From: Eggerthella sp. CAG:368
GTDB taxonomy: Bacteria > Actinomycetota > Coriobacteriia > Coriobacteriales > Eggerthellaceae
Reading direction: 5' to 3'
Assembly (NCBI GenBank): GCA_000434775.1
Contig: FR895487.1
Span: 57,604 to 79,333 of the forward strand
Length of the DNA: 21,730 bases
In this document: positions 7,454 through 15,632 of the stretch, in pieces
Position numbering within the stretch: the stretch's first letter is position 1
How the letters are laid out: each line of letters begins with the position of its first letter
Notes under the pieces: model-generated
Databases searched by the model: none
What the model was told of the DNA's origin: nothing
What the model saw: the letters and a program-made list of their open reading frames with translations, nothing else
Translations under genes and position numbers: made by a program

Positions 7454-8023
7454 ATGGGAATGGATCTTGAAAAGATCGAACAAGGCGTACGTCTTATTTT
7501 GGAGGGTGTAGGGGAAGATCCCAATCGTGAAGGGTTGCTCAAAACTCCCGCGCGCGTTGCTCGCATGTACGAGGAATGTTTTGCAGGGCTCTATGAGGAT
7601 CCCGCTCAACATTTTGAAACCACCTTTGATGAGCATCATGAAGAAATGGTACTGGTGCGTGATATTCCCTTCTATTCTATGTGCGAACATCATTTGGCTC
7701 CATTTTTTGGTGTAGCGCATGTTGCCTATATTCCCGCTAAAGATGGTCATGTTTGCGGACTTTCAAAGTTAGCCCGTTTAGTCGATGTGTATGCTCGTAG
7801 GCCACAGGTTCAAGAGCGCTTAACAACGCAAGTTGCCAATACTCTTATGGAACAGCTCAACCCTCAAGGTGTCATTGTGGTTATGGAAGCTGAGCATTTA
7901 TGTATGAGCATGCGCGGTGTTAAGAAGGCGGGAACAAAGACCACGACCAGTGCGGTACGTGGTATATTCGAGAGGCATGATGCAACGCGAGCAGAAGCGT
8001 TGTCGTTAATATTTAGTCATTAA
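7454..8023 (+). CDS. folE: GTP cyclohydrolase I (type IA)
   Basis: FolE converts GTP to 7,8-dihydroneopterin triphosphate, the entry to folate (and queuosine-type) synthesis. It has 189 residues, the usual size of the bacterial enzyme. The zinc ligands are present: Cys77 and His80 in SMCEHHLAPFFGVAHVAYIP, and Cys150 in EHLCMSMRGVKKAG. The conserved SKLARLVDVYARRPQVQERLT block and the C-terminal TKTTTSAVRG are also clear. This is the zinc-dependent type IA enzyme rather than the folE2 type. TAGGAG at 7442-7447 serves the ATG at 7454. It opens a tight run of four genes on the same strand (ACT protein, NERD-like protein, mazG), with gaps of 41, 9 and 3 bases. Confidence 0.97.
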   Translation: MGMDLEKIEQGVRLILEGVGEDPNREGLLKTPARVARMYEECFAGLYEDPAQHFETTFDEHHEEMVLVRDIPFYSMCEHHLAPFFGVAHVAYIPAKDGHVCGLSKLARLVDVYARRPQVQERLTTQVANTLMEQLNPQGVIVVMEAEHLCMSMRGVKKAGTKTTTSAVRGIFERHDATRAEALSLIFSH

Positions 8024-8064
8024 TAGCTGAAACAGTATGTAAAATGAGGCGAAAGGATCATCTT

Positions 8065-8334
8065 ATGCGTTGTGTTATTTCAGTTCTTGGCAAGGACCGA
8101 AGCGGCATTGTTGCGGCTATTTCAGCGGTCTTGGCGGAAAAGGGCGCTAACATTGATGATATTAGCCAAACTATTTTGGACGAAATTTTCAGCATGACCA
8201 TGCTGGTTCGTTTGAACACCGAAGTTGCAGATTTCAATACAGTACAGGAAGCTCTTGCGGCGGTTGGTGAAGAACTGGGTGTGCAAGTAATCATTCAACG
8301 TGAAGACGTATTTCAGTTCATGTATAAAATTTAA
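8065..8334 (+). CDS. UPF0237 ACT-domain protein
   Basis: An 89-residue protein made of a single ACT domain, matching the UPF0237 family in length and in the pattern of its first half: VISVLGKDRSGIVAAISAVL, GANIDDISQTILDEIFSMTM. ACT domains of this GcvR-like kind bind amino acids and act as small regulatory modules; the ligand and partner are not known here. I chose ATG 8065 because AAAGGA (8052-8057) is 7 bases before it and the family begins at this Met. An upstream in-frame ATG at 8044 would add seven unsupported residues. In many bacteria the UPF0237 gene is followed by a UPF0210 (DUF711) gene; here the next gene is a NERD-like membrane protein instead. Confidence 0.88.
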   Translation: MRCVISVLGKDRSGIVAAISAVLAEKGANIDDISQTILDEIFSMTMLVRLNTEVADFNTVQEALAAVGEELGVQVIIQREDVFQFMYKI

Positions 8335-8343
8335 GGGGGATGT

Positions 8344-9225
8344 GTGGACGCACAGGGAATTCAAGAGGTAGCGCTAAACGTTATCTTTGGCTTAATTATT
8401 GTTGTTTTAGCGGCAACGCTTTTTAGAGATGTGTATAAGAAGCGCAAAATGCTCAAGACCGCGCGTGCCGAAGAAGACTCAATGTCGGAACTTTTGGAAG
8501 AGGAACTTCCTGAAGATAAATACGTTGTGCTTGAGCAAAAGCAGCTTATGACCAAGTTGGGTAAATCACGCGCTGATTTTATCATTGTTTCGGTTTATGG
8601 AATTTTTTGTTTGGAATTCCGTATGTTCTATAAGTTTATTAAGGCTGACGAAAAGAAGCAGCAGTGGTTCCGCTATATGGGTCTCAAGCGCACTCCTTTC
8701 ACCAGTCCTTTGTGGCAGTCGAAAATTCACCTGTATACGCTTAAAGAAGTTATTGGAACTGATAAAGATATTCCGTGTTTTCCCATGGCGGTGTTTCCTT
8801 CGTTTGACAAAATTGACGAAGCGGAATTTGCTCCTACGAGTTTTGTGGGAACCTACGAAGAGTTCTTGAACTTTATCGATGATCAAAAAGAAGAAGTCCT
8901 TACTGTCGAAGAGGTTCAGGCGATTGTCCGCTTGATTGAGGCGTATAGCGACAAGGTTGAGGAAATGGATAACATTACTCCTCCAACATCCTTGCCTGAA
9001 GAATATCGTTCTTTTACGGACACCAAAACGTTCATCGAAGATGCTGAGGAGGCTCGAAAGGCTAAAGAGCTGGAAGAAGCCAAGGAAATGTTGGGCGACG
9101 ATCTCGATGAAGATGACGAGGAAATAGACGAAAAGGAATCAGGTAAGGAGGCTTCCGCAAAGGCTCATACCATAGCAGACGAAGCTTCAGCTGATAAAAA
9201 AGAACCTGAAAAGAAAGCTGAATAA
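8344..9225 (+). CDS. Membrane-anchored NERD-like protein with acidic C-terminal tail
   Basis: A 293-residue protein, started at GTG 8344 after a strong AAGGGGG (8333-8339). One N-terminal TM helix (about 10-27, LNVIFGLIIVVLAATLF) is followed by a charged linker. A domain at about 57-135 resembles the nuclease-related NERD fold: a beta strand, ADFIIVSVYGIFCLEFR and FYKFIKADEKKQQWFRY, then TSPLWQSKIHLYTLKEVIG. The usual E-x-K core of NERD and related nucleases is altered (CLEFRMF), so catalysis is doubtful. The rest (about 150-215) is helical, and the last 75 residues are rich in Glu, Asp and Lys. It follows the ACT gene by 9 bases and precedes mazG by 3, so it is in the folE-mazG operon. The NERD call is by eye and not certain; otherwise this is an uncharacterised membrane protein. 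Confidence 0.7.
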   Translation: MDAQGIQEVALNVIFGLIIVVLAATLFRDVYKKRKMLKTARAEEDSMSELLEEELPEDKYVVLEQKQLMTKLGKSRADFIIVSVYGIFCLEFRMFYKFIKADEKKQQWFRYMGLKRTPFTSPLWQSKIHLYTLKEVIGTDKDIPCFPMAVFPSFDKIDEAEFAPTSFVGTYEEFLNFIDDQKEEVLTVEEVQAIVRLIEAYSDKVEEMDNITPPTSLPEEYRSFTDTKTFIEDAEEARKAKELEEAKEMLGDDLDEDDEEIDEKESGKEASAKAHTIADEASADKKEPEKKAE

Positions 9226-9228
9226 TAC

Positions 9229-10095
9229 ATGGGAGAATCTACTAGCCCAGAAAATAATTTTGTATGTGAATTCGCCGAAGACAGCGCTGCTGTTTTTGGC
9301 GAATTTGTTTCTACTATTGCGCGTCTTAGAGCACCGGGCGGATGTCCTTGGGATCAAAAACAAACACATGAATCCATTTCACGTAACATGATTGAAGAAG
9401 CATATGAGGCGGTTGATGCTATCGAGCAGAACGATTCGCACCATTTGCGTGAAGAACTCGGCGATGTACTTTTGCAGGTGGTTTTGCAGAGTCAAATTGC
9501 TGCCGATGCAAATGAATTCACTATTGTGGATGTGTGTCGTGATGTTAACGAGAAAATGATTCGGCGCCATCCTCATGTGTTTGGCGAAGAGGTGAGCGCA
9601 CGGTCGGCTAACGATGTTTTAGATATCTGGGATAAGGTGAAGCTTTCTGAAAAAGAGCAACGAGAAAAAAGCGCTTTAGAAGGTACTCAGGGAAGTTACG
9701 AAGGTCTTCTTGATGATGTTCCAACGAGTTTTCCTGCGCTTTTGCAGGCATATAAAATTTCGCGTAAAGCAGTTGCTGCTGGGTTTGACTGGGATACTGT
9801 AGACGATGTTTGGGCTAAGGTAACCGAAGAATGCTTCGAGCTTAAAGAGGCTGCGAAAAGTGGCGACGAGCATGCCATGGAGCTTGAGATGGGCGACGTG
9901 CTGTTTTCTCTTGTAAATGTTGCGAGAAAGTATGGTATAGATGCCGAAACATCCCTTCGCGCAAGCTGCAACAAGTTCCGTGCTCGTTGGGCGTTTATGG
10001 AGGGAGCCGCATGGGCTCAGGGAAAATCTATCGAGGATCTTTCCATGGATGAACTTCAAGAATTATGGGATTTGGCTAAGCAGGGCTTGGAATAA
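9229..10095 (+). CDS. mazG: Nucleoside triphosphate pyrophosphohydrolase MazG
   Basis: MazG hydrolyses nucleoside triphosphates to monophosphates and pyrophosphate, which cleans the nucleotide pool. At 288 residues it is the full-length two-domain form. The first domain has the hallmark LRAPGGCPWDQKQTHESI, then EEAYEAVDAI and REELGDVLLQVVLQSQIA carrying the metal-binding E-x-x-E and E-x-x-D helices. The link segment EKMIRRHPHVFG is also typical. The second copy has TEECFELKEAAK and ELEMGDVLFSLVNVARKYG, ending near CNKFRARWAFME. The ATG is 3 bases after the upstream stop and has no clear ribosome binding site, so translation is probably coupled to the NERD-like gene. No T-run terminator follows; the next 400 bases form the structured region. 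Confidence 0.95.
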   Translation: MGESTSPENNFVCEFAEDSAAVFGEFVSTIARLRAPGGCPWDQKQTHESISRNMIEEAYEAVDAIEQNDSHHLREELGDVLLQVVLQSQIAADANEFTIVDVCRDVNEKMIRRHPHVFGEEVSARSANDVLDIWDKVKLSEKEQREKSALEGTQGSYEGLLDDVPTSFPALLQAYKISRKAVAAGFDWDTVDDVWAKVTEECFELKEAAKSGDEHAMELEMGDVLFSLVNVARKYGIDAETSLRASCNKFRARWAFMEGAAWAQGKSIEDLSMDELQELWDLAKQGLE

Positions 10096-10380
10096 GGCTT
10101 TTGTGGAGCATTAATCACAACGCCGCCCGAATCTATAAAGAGTGCATTCACGGGCGGCGATTTGGAAGGCGATGTAAACCAATGTCCTCAAGCAGCCCCG
10201 GGGAGGGCCGCTAAGGATTGGTTGGGGCATGTAAGGGTCGTAAAGGAAGCCCCGAGGGTCCGAAGAGAAACAAAATATAGGGAAGGCGTTTCAGCTTCGT
10301 ACAAGAAAAGTAATAGCAATGAGGGGTATTGCTACGAGTGGAATTATCTATTTTTCAATACGCTATGGAAATAGACCGCA
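10096..10380 (+). ncRNA. Candidate structured RNA between mazG and menF
   Basis: About 285 bases with no convincing gene, locally richer in G and C than the flanks, in which consecutive inverted repeats nearly tile the stretch: TTGTG/CACAA (10101-10105/10116-10120); CGCCGCCCG/CGGGCGGCG (10121-10129/10151-10159, 9 bp perfect); CCAAT-CCT with AGG-ATTGG (10179-10188/10214-10221) enclosing GCAGCCC/GGGCCGC (10192-10198/10205-10211); GGGGC/GCCCC (10224-10228/10249-10253); CGAAG..AAAC/GTTT..CTTCG (10261-10271/10288-10299); TAGCAAT/ATTGCTA (10314-10320/10328-10334); TCTATTT/AAATAGA (10347-10353/10369-10375). It lacks the conserved blocks I know for RNase P, tmRNA, T-box and cobalamin riboswitch RNAs. 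The strand is assumed from the flanking genes. It could be an independent small RNA or a leader of the men operon; exact ends are uncertain. Confidence 0.45.
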
Positions 10381-10395
10381 AGGTGAATGGCAGTA

Positions 10396-10443
10396 TTTTC
10401 CCGTGAACGTGAAAAAATGGTGCGTGATGTTAGAATTGTGACA
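10396..10443 (+). promoter_or_regulatory. Candidate men operon promoter with overlapping imperfect palindrome
   Basis: An extended -10, TG-T-TAGAAT (10428-10436), is preceded at a 17-base spacing by the weak hexamer CGTGAA (10408-10413). An imperfect palindrome, TTTTCCCG-TGAA-CGTGAAAA (10396-10415, one mismatch), covers that -35 position, so a repressor bound there would block the polymerase. Predicted transcription start is near 10443, about 60 bases before menF. Confidence 0.4.
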
Positions 10444-10504
10444 ACAAACAAACCGTTTAGGGTCAAGACTCATTAACCTCAAAACATCAAGTGAGTGATA
10501 ATTC

Positions 10505-11758
10505 GTGGCAAAAATCTATTCGTACACGGTGCCTATCAAAGCTGACATTGTCGATGCGTTTTGCGTATTACAAAAAGGCTTTACCGATCAATTTGTTTAC
10601 TATGATAAAGAAAATCCACAACGAGCAATGGGGCTAGGTAGATGCATCGCGCTTTCTTCGTTGAAGGAAGCCGATCAAATTCTGCAAGGGCCAGAACATG
10701 TTGCTCCTGTTTTCTTTTCGTTCAATCGTTTTGATGCTGAGAACCCAAAGAATCCTGACGAAATGATGCAGGCCTTTCCTCGGCTGCATCTCATGCTTCC
10801 TGAGGTGACGCTCATCGAAAACGAAAAGGGTTCTTTCTTGCAGGTAAACAGCCTCGGTCCCGTCTATAAAGGCAGAGTCGACAGATTTGTTCGCCATGCA
10901 TTAGAAGCAAAAAAACGAGAACGTCGAACCATTCCTTACACTCTTATTCCTGATGAACTCAAAGACTGGGAAGGGGTAATGGAGCTCAGTTTGAACTATA
11001 TTCACGAGGGGCGTATTGATAAATTGGTTCCTTCTCGTCGTCAGAAGCTTGTAGCACAAAGCCCCTTTTCCTCTAAAGATTTGCTGGTGAACCTTATTGA
11101 TGGTTCGGCATGCGGCAAGGTATTTCTGTATCGTTATGGCGATGTGTTCTTTTGCGGTTGCACCCCCGAACTTTTGGTGAGAAAAAAAGGAAATGTAGCA
11201 AGCAGCATGTGCCTTGCGGGCACTACCAGCGTTGGCGAAACCATTGAGGATACGGCATGTTTGGCAGAACAGCTGCTCAACGATGAGAAAAACCTGCGCG
11301 AACACGCCTATGTCGTTCACTTTATCAGGGAGGTGTTTTCAAGGAATTGTTTTGATGTGGACATTCCTGAGGGCCCTTCAATTCTTACTCTTAAGCATGT
11401 ACAGCATTTATACACCCCTGTTCAGGCGCATGTGATGGAGGGAAGAACCATAACGTCTCTTGCCTCACAGCTACATCCAACACCTGCTTTGGCGGGCTCG
11501 CCAGTAGGAGAAGCGCTCATGTGTTTACGCGAGGTTGAATCGTATAATCGCGGTTTCTTTGGTGGGGCTGTTGGGTTTGTCGATGGTGATGGTGATGGTG
11601 AATTTGCTGTTGCTATTCGCTCGGGTGTCTTTGACGGTGAATGCGGTTGGGTTTACGCGGGCTGTGGTGTTGTTGATGGTAGCGATGCGCAGTCGGAATT
11701 TAATGAGATCGACATGAAACTCAAAACAATCTTAAGTGCATTTCAAGGGGAGGAATAG
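10505..11758 (+). CDS. menF: Isochorismate synthase MenF
   Basis: MenF converts chorismate to isochorismate, the committed step of the menaquinone pathway. It has 417 residues, normal for the family. The C-terminal chorismate-binding domain (about 140-410) is clear: KLVPSRRQKL, the FFCGCTPELLVRKKG strand pair, CLAGTTSVG, LHPTPALAGSPVGEAL, REVESYNRGFFGGAVGFVDG and CGVVDGSDAQSEFNEIDMKL with the metal-binding Glu. The N-terminal 130 residues are variable, as in other members. A GGTGAT triplet-pair repeat at about 11585-11600 encodes a short DGDGDGE turn. The start is GTG at 10505, with only a weak site before it. No MenF-like anthranilate or salicylate partner gene is near, and the following menD supports menaquinone use. 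It is the first gene of the men operon. Confidence 0.94.
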   Translation: MAKIYSYTVPIKADIVDAFCVLQKGFTDQFVYYDKENPQRAMGLGRCIALSSLKEADQILQGPEHVAPVFFSFNRFDAENPKNPDEMMQAFPRLHLMLPEVTLIENEKGSFLQVNSLGPVYKGRVDRFVRHALEAKKRERRTIPYTLIPDELKDWEGVMELSLNYIHEGRIDKLVPSRRQKLVAQSPFSSKDLLVNLIDGSACGKVFLYRYGDVFFCGCTPELLVRKKGNVASSMCLAGTTSVGETIEDTACLAEQLLNDEKNLREHAYVVHFIREVFSRNCFDVDIPEGPSILTLKHVQHLYTPVQAHVMEGRTITSLASQLHPTPALAGSPVGEALMCLREVESYNRGFFGGAVGFVDGDGDGEFAVAIRSGVFDGECGWVYAGCGVVDGSDAQSEFNEIDMKLKTILSAFQGEE

Positions 11759-11760
11759 GC

Positions 11761-13611
11761 GTGTTGGAAAAGGACGAATACTCAAAAGAGGCTCATTCTC
11801 CGCAGGATGTGGCTCTTTTTGTTTCGGCTTTCTTTGATGAGCTGTATCGCGCAGGAGTGCGCGACGTTGTGGTAAGCCCGGGTTCTCGTTCTACTCCCTT
11901 AGCGATGATTGCCTATAAGTCTTCTTTGAATTTTTATCTCGATGTTGATGAACGGGGAGCGGCGTTTTTTGCTTTGGGAATCGCGAAAGCAACCGCCCGT
12001 CCTGCCTGTGTTGTCTGCACTTCAGGTACGGCATTAGCGAATTATTACCCCGCGGTAATGGAGGCGGAATCTTCGCGCGTTCCGTTAATTGTCCTTTCGG
12101 GCGACAGGCCTCAGCATCTTCAGCATGTTGGGGCGCCTCAGACATGCGACCAGCTCAAAGCATTTTCTAATCATGTAAAAAAGTTTTGGCAGATGCCTGA
12201 GCCGCTCGCAACACCTAAACGCATTTCATACGTTCGCCAAGTTGCTCGTGACGCATATGCTGCAAGTGGTGCAGGAACGCTACATGGTGGCGCGGTGCAT
12301 CTTAACTTCCCTTTCGATGAACCCTTGAAGCCCGATCTAAGAGCTGAAGGACTTTTTTCCTTGGGGCGTGCTGGCTCCTTAAATCTTCCTTTGGTCGTAG
12401 AAACTCCCCGCGTTTTGGATGCGGATTCTGCGCAATTTCTTGTTGAGTATTTGAAAACTCATAGAGTGATTGCGGCCTGCGGTGAGGGAACGCTCGGTGC
12501 GGAAGTAAGCAGTGAAACCGTTTCGCGTAATAGCAGTTCAGAGCCTTGTTTTAACGATAAGAATCAAGAGCGTTTGGCTTTGCAGGCTTTCGCAGAGGAA
12601 TTTGATATTCCTCTGTTGGTGGATCCTCTTTCTCAACTGCGCTCTGATGCTTATGACGCAATTATTGAAAACTATGACAATCTTATTGTTCGAGAGGACT
12701 GTCCAGAATTTGATGCGGTTATTCGTTTTGGTCGTTGGCCGGTCTCAAAACGCTTAACTACCGCCATACAAAATCTTGCACCAACGCAGATTGTAGTTGA
12801 CCCGTTTGAAATGCGCGATTTTACTTCCTCAACTTCAGCATTCATTACAATGGAACCGTCTGATTTTGTTGCTTCGCTCTTGGCCGAGGCGAGCATCGCC
12901 AAGCAAGCAACGCATGAGGACACTGCTTCTGGGCAAGTGGCTACGCCCTATATTCAAGAATGGGACATACTCAACAAGCAGGAAACACAGCGAATTCTTG
13001 GAGCAAAAACCAACCCCGATTCCTCTTTTGAAGGGTCATACGTTTCGGCGCTCATTGGAGCACTGCCTGCGCATTCTCTGCTCTTTTCCGCAAACAGTAT
13101 GGCCATTCGGGCGATAGATACGTTCTACGTGAAACAGCCAAAACGCTTTGCTGTTCTTGCTAATCGCGGATTGAACGGTATCGACGGAACACTTTCTACG
13201 GCCTTTGGGGCAGCGCAAGCATTCAATCAGACGGTTTGTTTAACGGGTGATCTTACCCTGTTGCATGATCTTAATTCGCTTGCCTTACAGCACGAAATGG
13301 ATATTAGAGCTGCCGAAGGATATACTCGACCGTCAATCGTTGTTGTGGTTATGAATAATTCTGGGGGAGCAATCTTTGATATGCTTCCTCAAAAACAGGA
13401 CAACCCCTATTTCGAAAGAATATTCCTTACTCCACAAAATCTCGATTTTGAATCAGCTGCAAAAACATTCTCAATTCCTTATAAGCGTGCCTCTTCGGTT
13501 GAGCAGTTTGAAAAAGTCCTTGATTGCTTTATGGGGTGTGCGGGCATTCATTTGATTGAAATCAAGCTTCCTCTACAGGGTGTTCGAGAGCGTTATGGGG
13601 CATTTCAATAG
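11761..13611 (+). CDS. menD: SEPHCHC synthase MenD (thiamine diphosphate enzyme)
   Basis: MenD condenses isochorismate with 2-oxoglutarate, using thiamine diphosphate and magnesium, to give SEPHCHC. The 616 residues are on the long side (550-580 is usual). Landmarks: the N-terminal pyrimidine-binding domain with VVVSPGSRSTPLAMIAY, the catalytic glutamate region DVDERGAAFFALGIAKAT and CVVCTSGTALANYYPAVMEA; SGDRPQHLQHVGAPQT; a variable central domain; and the diphosphate-binding domain with NRGLNGIDGTLSTAFGAA, LTGDLTLLHDLNSL and MNNSGGAIFDMLPQ. The start is GTG 11761, two bases after the menF stop, and AGGGGAGGAA inside the menF end serves as its ribosome binding site, so the two genes are translationally close. 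The extra length is mostly in the central domain. Confidence 0.96.
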   Translation: MLEKDEYSKEAHSPQDVALFVSAFFDELYRAGVRDVVVSPGSRSTPLAMIAYKSSLNFYLDVDERGAAFFALGIAKATARPACVVCTSGTALANYYPAVMEAESSRVPLIVLSGDRPQHLQHVGAPQTCDQLKAFSNHVKKFWQMPEPLATPKRISYVRQVARDAYAASGAGTLHGGAVHLNFPFDEPLKPDLRAEGLFSLGRAGSLNLPLVVETPRVLDADSAQFLVEYLKTHRVIAACGEGTLGAEVSSETVSRNSSSEPCFNDKNQERLALQAFAEEFDIPLLVDPLSQLRSDAYDAIIENYDNLIVREDCPEFDAVIRFGRWPVSKRLTTAIQNLAPTQIVVDPFEMRDFTSSTSAFITMEPSDFVASLLAEASIAKQATHEDTASGQVATPYIQEWDILNKQETQRILGAKTNPDSSFEGSYVSALIGALPAHSLLFSANSMAIRAIDTFYVKQPKRFAVLANRGLNGIDGTLSTAFGAAQAFNQTVCLTGDLTLLHDLNSLALQHEMDIRAAEGYTRPSIVVVVMNNSGGAIFDMLPQKQDNPYFERIFLTPQNLDFESAAKTFSIPYKRASSVEQFEKVLDCFMGCAGIHLIEIKLPLQGVRERYGAFQ

Positions 13612-13757
13612 CGGTTTTAGAGCTGCAAAAAACGCATGAAAACGAAGAGGCACGATAAGAAGCACGTCAGGGATTTTGCTTAGGATCCATTTTGCGTAAG
13701 AATCCTTTGAAGGAGGAAAAGGGAAGGTGTGTTTTGCCTGAAGGAAAGAGTACAACC

Positions 13758-14681
13758 ATGGGTAGTGTCACCGAGCTGCTTGAAATGAAAGTCTATCGTA
13801 TTCCTTATGGCGACACCGAGGCTCAGGTGTATGTTTGCGGGCTTCCTTCGCGCCAGCCCGTTATACTGCTCCACGGATTTATGCAAGATGGTCGCTCGTG
13901 GAAACGGGTCGCTCAAAATCTTTCGCGTGATCATTTTCTTATCATGCCCGACTTTCCTGGTCATGGAGCGACGATTGTTCCTCAAACACCCGAGGCTTTT
14001 TCATTTGAATCTCATTGCATGCTTGTCGATGCTGTTATCGGTGCTTACGCGCAGGGAGTTTTTTCTGGGTGTTCGTCGAAAAACGAAGCATCAAAATCAT
14101 CGTATTCATCGAATTTAGAATATCGGAAGATGATACTCGTGGGCTATTCCATGGGAGGGCGCATTGCGGCAACGTATGCGGTTAAGCATCCTGAAAAAAT
14201 TCAGGCGTTGGTGCTCGAATCGGCGGGATTAGGGCCAATAAACGAAGAAGAACGCACGGTACGAGTACGTAAAAATGAAAAACTCTGTTGTCGTCTTGCA
14301 GAAGAGCCCTTTGATGCGTTTATTGAATTTTGGGAGCAACTTCCGTTGTTCGATTCTCAAAAATGTCTTGATAAAGAGACGCAGGCAGCTCAGCGCACGG
14401 CACGTTTGGATAATGACCCCGAACAACTTGCCTTTAGTTTGCGCTACGCAGGCCAGCAAGAAATGAAAAATCTTCGCAATGCGCTTGCGCAAGGTTCACT
14501 TCCTGTCCTCTATATGGCAGGGGAACTTGATGTCACGTATACTGAAGTAGCTCGTTCGTTGCTTAATGAAGCAGGAGATACTGCGCAGATTTCTGTTGAG
14601 ATTGTTAAGGGTGTGGGTCACAACATTCATCTTGAAAATCCTGAAGAATACTGTCGTTGTTTACGAAGGTATATAGATTAA
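13758..14681 (+). CDS. menH: SHCHC synthase MenH (alpha/beta hydrolase)
   Basis: MenH eliminates pyruvate from SEPHCHC to give SHCHC. It is an alpha/beta hydrolase with the oxyanion segment LLHGFMQDGRSW, the nucleophile Ser in LVGYSMGGRIAATYA, the acid Asp in YMAGELDVTY and His in VGHNIHLENPEEYCRCLR, the last typical of MenH. From the chosen ATG 13758 it is 307 residues, longer than most (about 250-270). Part of the excess is a Ser-rich insertion (about 105-125, CSSKNEASKSSYSSN) before the nucleophile elbow. AAGGAAAG (13741-13748) lies 9 bases upstream. Rare-start extensions to 13734 or 13692 (TTG) are open but have poor support. It lies 146 bases after menD; that gap holds nothing I can identify. 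Confidence 0.88.
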   Translation: MGSVTELLEMKVYRIPYGDTEAQVYVCGLPSRQPVILLHGFMQDGRSWKRVAQNLSRDHFLIMPDFPGHGATIVPQTPEAFSFESHCMLVDAVIGAYAQGVFSGCSSKNEASKSSYSSNLEYRKMILVGYSMGGRIAATYAVKHPEKIQALVLESAGLGPINEEERTVRVRKNEKLCCRLAEEPFDAFIEFWEQLPLFDSQKCLDKETQAAQRTARLDNDPEQLAFSLRYAGQQEMKNLRNALAQGSLPVLYMAGELDVTYTEVARSLLNEAGDTAQISVEIVKGVGHNIHLENPEEYCRCLRRYID

Positions 14682-14792
14682 AAAGAAGACACCTGAGTGT
14701 AAAAAAGACTGAATGACCGTGAGCGATACGTGTAAACCCGCTGAACTTAGTTGAAATTATTGGCAAATGGTCACCACGAGAAAGGGCTCTTT

Positions 14793-15632
14793 ATGAGTGA
14801 ATTTGCTTGGAAAAAAGCTAAAGAATACCAAGAGATTTTGTATGAAACCATGGATGGAATCGCGAAGATTAGTATCAATCGACCTGAGCGCCGCAATGCA
14901 TTTACTCCGCTCACCGCGATGGAGCTCTACGATGCTTTTACGGTTGCACGAGATGATGCCTCTATTGGTGTCATCATTCTTACGGGTGTAAACCATGGTG
15001 GTCGTCACGAAGATGAAGCTTTCTGTTCGGGTGGAGACCAGAAAAAACGCGGCAAGGGTGGCTATGTTGGCGATGACAACATCCCTCGTTTGAATATTCT
15101 TGATGTTCAGCGTTTGATTCGTGTAGTACCTAAGCCTGTTATCGCTATGGTTAATGGGTACGCTATTGGTGGCGGTCACGTGCTACACATTCTGTGCGAT
15201 CTTTCGCTGGCGGCAGATACGGCAAAGTTCGGACAAACCGGTCCTCGCGTGGGTAGCTTTGACGCTGGCTATGGTGCTGGATATCTGGCTGCTATTGTCG
15301 GTCAGAAAAAAGCGCGTGAAATTTGGTATTTGTGCCGCCAATACACTGCAGCTGAAGCTCTTGAAATGGGTCTGGTCAATAAGGTTGTTCCCTTTGATGA
15401 ACTGGAAGCAGAATGTGTTGCTTGGGCGCGTGAAATGCTCAAGCTTTCGCCAACGGCTTTACGCTTCATGAAAGCATCCTTTAACGCTGCGACTGATGGT
15501 CTGGCTGGTTTGCAGCAATTTGCAGGTGACGCTACGCTTCTGTATTACACCACTGAAGAGGCAATGGAAGGGCGCGATGCATTTAAGGAACATCGCGATC
15601 CAGATTTTAAGCAATTCCCTAAATTCCCATAA
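14793..15632 (+). CDS. menB: 1,4-Dihydroxy-2-naphthoyl-CoA synthase MenB
   Basis: MenB closes the second ring of the naphthoquinone by converting OSB-CoA to DHNA-CoA. It is a crotonase-fold protein of 279 residues, the usual length. Diagnostic segments are: ISINRPERRNAFTPLTAMEL, the oxyanion and bicarbonate-site region FCSGGDQKKRGKGGY, NGYAIGGGHVLHILCDLSLA, the active-site stretch KFGQTGPRVGSFDAGYGAGY with its Asp and Tyr, and LCRQYTAAEALEMGLVNKVV. The conserved terminal block SPTALRFMKASFNAATDG follows. I start it at ATG 14793 because AAAGGG (14781-14786) is six bases away; a TTG at 14751 in the same frame lacks a site. It is in the men cluster, 111 bases after menH. No terminator or promoter of clear quality was found in that gap. 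Confidence 0.96.
   Translation: MSEFAWKKAKEYQEILYETMDGIAKISINRPERRNAFTPLTAMELYDAFTVARDDASIGVIILTGVNHGGRHEDEAFCSGGDQKKRGKGGYVGDDNIPRLNILDVQRLIRVVPKPVIAMVNGYAIGGGHVLHILCDLSLAADTAKFGQTGPRVGSFDAGYGAGYLAAIVGQKKAREIWYLCRQYTAAEALEMGLVNKVVPFDELEAECVAWAREMLKLSPTALRFMKASFNAATDGLAGLQQFAGDATLLYYTTEEAMEGRDAFKEHRDPDFKQFPKFP

Noticed and set aside
10121..10159. Simple terminator of mazG
   Set aside because: The 9-bp GC stem is followed by ATTTGG, not a T-run, and it has a 21-base loop; it fits better as one element of the larger structured region.
10162..10374. A 70-codon frame starting at TTG within the structured region
   Set aside because: No ribosome binding site, rare start, composition unlike neighbouring proteins, and the same bases form a series of hairpins.
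11581..11603. GGTGAT repeat in menF as a regulatory or phase-variable tract
   Set aside because: It has only about three units of 6 bases, in frame, so a change in number would add or remove residues without shifting the frame.
13692..13757. Longer MenH start at TTG 13692 or 13734
   Set aside because: Added residues are basic and unconserved by eye, and ATG 13758 has AAGGAAAG at good distance. Kept as a possibility only.
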